In this document: positions 32,131 through 35,707 of the stretch, piece by piece
Numbering within the stretch: position 1 is the stretch's first letter
Layout: every line of letters starts with the position of its first letter
DNA from: Woeseiaceae bacterium
Lineage (GTDB): Bacteria; Pseudomonadota; Gammaproteobacteria; Steroidobacterales; Woeseiaceae
Assembly (NCBI GenBank): GCA_028279985.1
Contig: JANQMR010000031.1
Location: 1-35,707, forward strand
Reading direction: 5' to 3'
DNA: 35,707 bases
Translations under genes and position numbers: made by a program
The notes under the pieces: generated by a model
The model's input: only the letters and a program-made list of their open reading frames with translations
Database searches by the model: none
Told to the model about the DNA's origin: nothing

Positions 32131-33341
32131 GCATGCTCCACGAATTCGCCCAACCGCGGTTCGACCCGCAGCGCGTCCGGCATCCGTTTGCCGCCTATGC
32201 GGCGGTCGAGCTCCTCATGCCAATGATAGATTCGGCGTTCCTGGTAGTTGAGGGTAATCCCGCGGAAACCGGGCGATTCCACCGACTCCTGGATTTGCGG
32301 CGCGAACTGCGTATCTTCGTAGAGAATGCGTTCGAAATTGTCGATCCTGGTTTTCCACAGCGGACCGGGACCGCCGTCGCCCCAGTCCGGCGCGAACCAG
32401 TGACATTCGATCCTCATCGCGTTGACGCCGTTCGGCCAGAACACCAGAAACGGCATGCCGGAGGGCGCCACCGGCGTAACCAGATTCGGATACAGGTTGT
32501 AGGACAGGTTGTAACGGATCGGCAACTCGGTGACCGACGGGAACTCGGGCATGCCGACCGTGCCGGGATCGACCCAGCCTTCGCGCCGGTTAGGCGTGAT
32601 CATCAGTGAATGGCCCTTGGGCCACAGCACGATTTCGGTGCCGCGGTGATCGAGAAAACGATCGACGGTGTCCTTGTGAATCGACTTCAGGTGATACACC
32701 TCGAGAAAGGCGTCGAGCAGCACTTTGACGTTGCAGGCGACGTCGTAACTTTTCGAGTGCACGTGCCGGATCGTATCGAGATCGAACTGCGCCAGTTGCC
32801 CGGGAATCGGACCCAGGTGCTCTAACAAGGGCTCGGCCTTCGGATCTTCGTTGACGAACACCCAGTTGCCGAGACGTTCGCAGCGCACTTCGGCCAAGCC
32901 GTGGCATTCGAGATCGAGATCGACGAAGTCGCGGCGGTCGCGCAGGTTGACCAGCTTGCCCTCTAGGTCGTAAGTCCAGCCGTGATAACCGCAGACGAAA
33001 CCGCGGGCGGTACCCGAGGCTTCCTTGACCAGCGGTCCGCCACGGTGCCGGCAGGTGTTGTAAAACGCGCGGACCTCACCATCCTTGCCGCGGACGATCA
33101 GGATCGGCGAGCCGGTTTTTTTCCAGAGTATCCAGCTTCCCGTTTCCGGCAGCTCGTCGGTGTGGCAGGCGTACAACCATGAGCGTTTCCACAGATAGGC
33201 ATCCTCGAGCGCCAGGAACGCCGAGGCGGTGTAACGTTCGCCCGGAATGGGCGGGAACGACGGAAAACCTTCCGGCGGCGCCTTGCGCTCGCGCTGGTAT
33301 TCGACGTTACGTTTGACGCGTTCGATGAATGCGGCGTCCAT
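32127..33341 (-). CDS. Rieske non-heme iron oxygenase, large subunit (Rieske 3)
   Basis: This 404-residue oxygenase has Rieske ligands Cys97, His99, Cys117 and His120 (CRHRGG and CGYHGW), and iron ligands in DAFLEVYHLKSIH (Asp210, His217, His222). It is more canonical than Rieske 1 and 2 (YHGWTYDLEGKL is the classical ring-hydroxylase form). ATG 33341 begins the conserved part; the frame runs on to 33401 without homology. It is the first gene of the operon with the HMG-CoA-synthase-like/DUF35 fusion, thiolase and SDR3, all overlapping or within five bases. This links an oxygenase directly to CoA-ester chemistry. Operator C lies upstream. Confidence 0.93.
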   Translation of the reverse strand: MDAAFIERVKRNVEYQRERKAPPEGFPSFPPIPGERYTASAFLALEDAYLWKRSWLYACHTDELPETGSWILWKKTGSPILIVRGKDGEVRAFYNTCRHRGGPLVKEASGTARGFVCGYHGWTYDLEGKLVNLRDRRDFVDLDLECHGLAEVRCERLGNWVFVNEDPKAEPLLEHLGPIPGQLAQFDLDTIRHVHSKSYDVACNVKVLLDAFLEVYHLKSIHKDTVDRFLDHRGTEIVLWPKGHSLMITPNRREGWVDPGTVGMPEFPSVTELPIRYNLSYNLYPNLVTPVAPSGMPFLVFWPNGVNAMRIECHWFAPDWGDGGPGPLWKTRIDNFERILYEDTQFAPQIQESVESPGFRGITLNYQERRIYHWHEELDRRIGGKRMPDALRVEPRLGEFVEHA

Positions 33342-33369
33342 AATCCCATGCCTGCCGGAGCCAGGGTTC

Positions 33370-33413
33370 AGTATAGAAGCCTGGCCTCTAAAAAGAAACA
33401 AGCATGACTGTTT
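33370..33413. promoter_or_regulatory. Promoter and operator C of the Rieske 3 operon
   Basis: AAACAAGC-AT-GACTGTTT at 33396-33413 is a regulon dyad inside A and T tracts. On the minus strand TTTCTT (33398-33393) and TATACT (33375-33370) are 17 bp apart. The operator-to-TATACT distance, 20 bp, is identical to that at operator A. Confidence 0.68.
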
Positions 33414-33498
33414 TTTTTATGGATCGGAATACGGCTCGAACCAGGGCGGGTCCACTTAAGTCTGCACAACGAATGGAGATTCCTAACAATGGGTAGCG

Positions 33499-34683
33499 CT
33501 AGACGACGCCGGCGCGTCGCAGCTCGACAATATCGGTTTCCGAGTAGCCGAGCTCGGCGAGAATCTCCCGGCTGTGCTCCGAAACGTCGGGCGGCCGGTG
33601 ACGGATACCGCCGGACGTCCGCGACAAGGATACCGGCAGGTCCGCGACCGGCACCGTTGCATCCCGGCCGGGAAACCCGACGGCTTTAAGCAGGCCCAAT
33701 GCCGCCACCTGCGGATGTTCCAGGGTTTCGGCGATCGCAAGGACCGGCCCGGCGGGTACTCCGGCGGCGGCCATTGCGTCCAGGACCTGTTCACTCGTCC
33801 GGGTCTTACACCAAGCCTGCACGCGGTCGCACAGCATGTCCCGCCGATCGCCGCGCTTGCTGTCGGCGTCGAGATCCGGATTCTCGATCCAGTCTTCGGC
33901 GCCGATGGTCTTCGCGATTCGTTTGAACAGGCCGCCGCCGACGACGTGTAACAATACGTGGCCGTCCGCGGTTTCGAACACATCCGAAGGCCCCGAAGTC
34001 TGCACGCGATTGCCCGTGGGCTGCCGGCCGAGACGCAGGCTGCCCTCCTCGATCAGGTGTGAATTGAATACGGCAAGCGCCGTGCCGAGCAGCGACGCTT
34101 CGACATGCTGTCCCCTGCCCGATTGCTCGCGTTCGATCAGCGCGGCCAGCGTTCCGACAGCGGATAATGCCGCCGTTGCATAATCGACGTAGGGAGCAGC
34201 CGCCTTTGCCGGCTCGCCGGGTCTACCCGTCATATAGGCCGCACCCGACATTGCCTGGCCGACCCCGTCGAAGCCGCCGCGATCGCGCCACGGCCCTTCG
34301 GTGCCGAACGCGGTTTGGGTCGTCAGGATGATGCGTGGATTGAGCTCACACAAGCGTTCGTAGGTCAGCCCGAGTTTTTCCAGGGCGGCCGGCGGCAGGT
34401 TGGCAACGACTACGTCAGCCGATTCGACCAACCGGTCCAGGACCTCTCGACCCCGCTCATGTCCGAGCTTCAGGGTCAGGCTGCGTTTGTTGCAACCTGT
34501 CTGCATGAAAACGCTGCCGCCAGCGTCGTCGCCAAGCGGCGCGATGTAACGGTCTTCTCCACCGCCCGGCCGTTCGACGCGGATGACCTCGGCACCGAGA
34601 TAAGCCAGCAGCGTCGCACAATAAGGCCCCGCCACATAACGCCCCAGGTCGATGACCCGCAGGCCGTCGAGGACGCCGCTCAA
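33499..34683 (-). CDS. Class III CoA transferase (CaiB/BaiF family), second copy
   Basis: This CoA transferase of about 394 residues has VLDGLRVIDLGRYVAGPYCATLLAY in pieces at its N-terminus, GAEVIRVERPGGGEDRY, NKRSLTLKL, and the active Asp in APYVDYATAA (about 167). The start is uncertain. The frame opens at GTG 34698, but that codon is only five bases from operator D and has no ribosome site. TTG 34683 has GGGGTGG upstream and is preferred here. It diverges from an acyl-CoA dehydrogenase, so the pair probably activates an acid and then desaturates it. It is only distantly similar to the copy at 4160. Confidence 0.9.
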   Translation of the reverse strand: MSGVLDGLRVIDLGRYVAGPYCATLLAYLGAEVIRVERPGGGEDRYIAPLGDDAGGSVFMQTGCNKRSLTLKLGHERGREVLDRLVESADVVVANLPPAALEKLGLTYERLCELNPRIILTTQTAFGTEGPWRDRGGFDGVGQAMSGAAYMTGRPGEPAKAAAPYVDYATAALSAVGTLAALIEREQSGRGQHVEASLLGTALAVFNSHLIEEGSLRLGRQPTGNRVQTSGPSDVFETADGHVLLHVVGGGLFKRIAKTIGAEDWIENPDLDADSKRGDRRDMLCDRVQAWCKTRTSEQVLDAMAAAGVPAGPVLAIAETLEHPQVAALGLLKAVGFPGRDATVPVADLPVSLSRTSGGIRHRPPDVSEHSREILAELGYSETDIVELRRAGVV

Positions 34684-34703
34684 GCTTCGCCACCCCACAA
34701 AAA

Positions 34704-34721
34704 AAACAGTCGGGCTTGCTT
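34704..34721. promoter_or_regulatory. TetR-regulon operator D (CoA transferase 2 / acyl-CoA dehydrogenase)
   Basis: AAACAGTC-GG-GCTTGCTT lies between the two divergent genes, with A8 to the left and T7 to the right. Toward the dehydrogenase a TATAGT lies at 34745-34750. The GTG at 34698 of the CoA transferase frame almost touches the site, which argues for its later TTG start. Confidence 0.62.
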
Positions 34722-34784
34722 TTTTTCTTTAGACATGCGACGAGTATAGTCTTATGACATCAACGTACAAGCAAACCTGACACG

Positions 34785-35707
34785 ATGGATTTTCGCCTGA
34801 CACCGGAACAGTCCGAACTCAAGGACAGCGTACGCCGTTACGCCGTCGAACGCCTGACCCCCGTCGCCGAGGAGATCGAAAAAACCGGCGATCCGCCGAG
34901 CCGCGATCTGATTCACGAGTTCGCCGAGATGGGTTACTTGGGCATCAATGTACCCGAGGCGTACGGCGGCCTGGGCCTCGGTAATCTCGAGGCGCTGATC
35001 GTCGTCGAGGAAGTGGCTCGCGTCTCGGCAGCCGTCGCGTTCCCGATCTTCGAGTCCTGTGTCGGGCCGGTGCGGGCCATCGAACGGTTTGCCGGAGAGG
35101 CCCTTAAGAACGAAGTCGTCCCCGCCGTCTGCCGCGGCGATGCCGTGGTCGCGATTGCGATGTCGGAACCCAATGCGGGTTCGGCGCTGACGGATCTGAC
35201 GACACGCGCGGAGATCACAGGCGACGAGATCGTGGTCGAAGGCACCAAACGCTGGTGTTCCGGCGGCGGGCACGCGGACGGTTATGTCGTGTACGCACGC
35301 ATGTCGGACGAGCCGGGCGCGAAGGGCATCGGCGCGGTTTATGTCCCCAAAGGCGCCGAGGGAATGAGCTTCGGAGAGCAGGAACAGCTCATGGGGTTTC
35401 GTGGGGTGCCCTCCTCCGACATTTATTTCGACGGTGTGCGCGTACCGATCGGACATCTGGTCGTGCCGGCCGGCGGTTTCAAGAAACTGATGAGCGCCTT
35501 CGACCTCGAACGCTGCGGCAACGCGACGATGGCGCTTGCGCAGGCAAGCGGCGCGTTGACCGACGCAATCGACTACGTACAGGAACGCAAACAGTTCGGC
35601 AAACCGATCGTCGATTTCCAGGGCGTGCAACTCAAGTTGGCCGAAATGCAAATGCAGGTCGAAGCCGCGCGCTTGCTGATCTACCGCGCCGCGGTCAACG
35701 CCGACCA
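34785..35707 (+). CDS. Acyl-CoA dehydrogenase, 3' end cut by window
   Basis: The first 307 codons of an FAD-dependent acyl-CoA dehydrogenase, which makes a 2,3-enoyl-CoA. The N-terminal helical domain (MDFRLTPEQSELKDSVRRYA), the beta domain (AIAMSEPNAGSALTDLTT, GTKRWCSGGGHADGYVVYAR) and the start of the C-domain (YVQERKQFGKPIVDFQGVQ) are present. The usual catalytic Glu lies beyond the window. The ribosome site is weak. It diverges from CoA transferase 2 across operator D and would feed the MaoC hydratase and thiolase of the same region. Confidence 0.93.
   Translation, partial: MDFRLTPEQSELKDSVRRYAVERLTPVAEEIEKTGDPPSRDLIHEFAEMGYLGINVPEAYGGLGLGNLEALIVVEEVARVSAAVAFPIFESCVGPVRAIERFAGEALKNEVVPAVCRGDAVVAIAMSEPNAGSALTDLTTRAEITGDEIVVEGTKRWCSGGGHADGYVVYARMSDEPGAKGIGAVYVPKGAEGMSFGEQEQLMGFRGVPSSDIYFDGVRVPIGHLVVPAGGFKKLMSAFDLERCGNATMALAQASGALTDAIDYVQERKQFGKPIVDFQGVQLKLAEMQMQVEAARLLIYRAAVNAD

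Noticed and set aside
1..35707. CRISPR array, tRNA, insertion sequence or integrase
   Set aside because: No regular spacer-repeat array, cloverleaf-like segment, transposase motif or terminal inverted repeats were seen on reading both strands.

Overview
The window is GC-rich, densely coded DNA from a Gram-negative bacterium. It has two TonB-dependent outer-membrane receptors, a periplasmic heme c/PQQ-type dehydrogenase, Shine-Dalgarno-led genes and many 4-8 bp start/stop overlaps. The gene content (three Rieske oxygenases, class III CoA transferases, acyl-CoA dehydrogenase, SDRs, MaoC, thiolase) fits an uncultured-type proteobacterium, probably gamma- or alphaproteobacterial, with a large accessory catabolic region. 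The species cannot be told from the sequence, and no tRNA, rRNA, CRISPR array or transposase was seen.

Left part (1-11.9 kb): a truncated TonB receptor (1-1169) lies next to a MalT-like LuxR regulator (1296-3968). An exact 14-bp inverted repeat sits at both of their promoters. A class III CoA transferase (4160-5353) diverges from an HMG-CoA-lyase-family gene (5521-6456), followed by a convergent GntR/UTRA regulator (6587-7360). Next comes a translationally coupled membrane/periplasm operon read leftward: DUF3604 protein, PpiC-like isomerase, HupE/UreJ-like membrane protein (11839 to 7489). Two of these genes contain in-frame 12-bp tandem repeats.

Right part (12-35.7 kb): this appears to be one catabolic regulon. 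A TetR gene (23881-24531) lies near its middle. I find seven copies of an 18-bp dyad of the form 8-NN-8 (best copy AAACAGTCATGACTGTTT, a perfect palindrome) in the intergenic regions in front of: TonB receptor 2; SDR1/ferredoxin; SDR2/tetR (two copies); Rieske 2/GST; Rieske 3; and CoA transferase 2/acyl-CoA dehydrogenase. No good copy was seen in the left part.

The inferred leftward operon 22514 to 14517 encodes SDR1, ThuA-like protein, Rieske oxygenase 1, a 2-oxo-acid (acetoin/pyruvate type) dehydrogenase E1alpha-E1beta-E2, and a polyvinyl-alcohol-dehydrogenase-like quinoprotein. TonB receptor 2 follows with its own operator and a strong terminator. The inferred operon 33341 to 28612 encodes Rieske oxygenase 3, an HMG-CoA-synthase-like/DUF35 fusion without the usual catalytic residues, an SCP2-type thiolase, and an SDR lacking YxxxK. 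GST + MaoC, ferredoxin, an Asp/Asn hydroxylase-family gene, Rieske oxygenase 2, CoA transferase 2 and an acyl-CoA dehydrogenase (cut by the window end) complete it.

Taken together this looks like uptake, Rieske-type hydroxylation, alcohol oxidation, CoA activation, beta-oxidation-like shortening and alpha-cleavage of an unknown organic substrate. The substrate cannot be named from sequence alone. No ferredoxin reductase and no E3 (dihydrolipoamide dehydrogenase) lie in the window.
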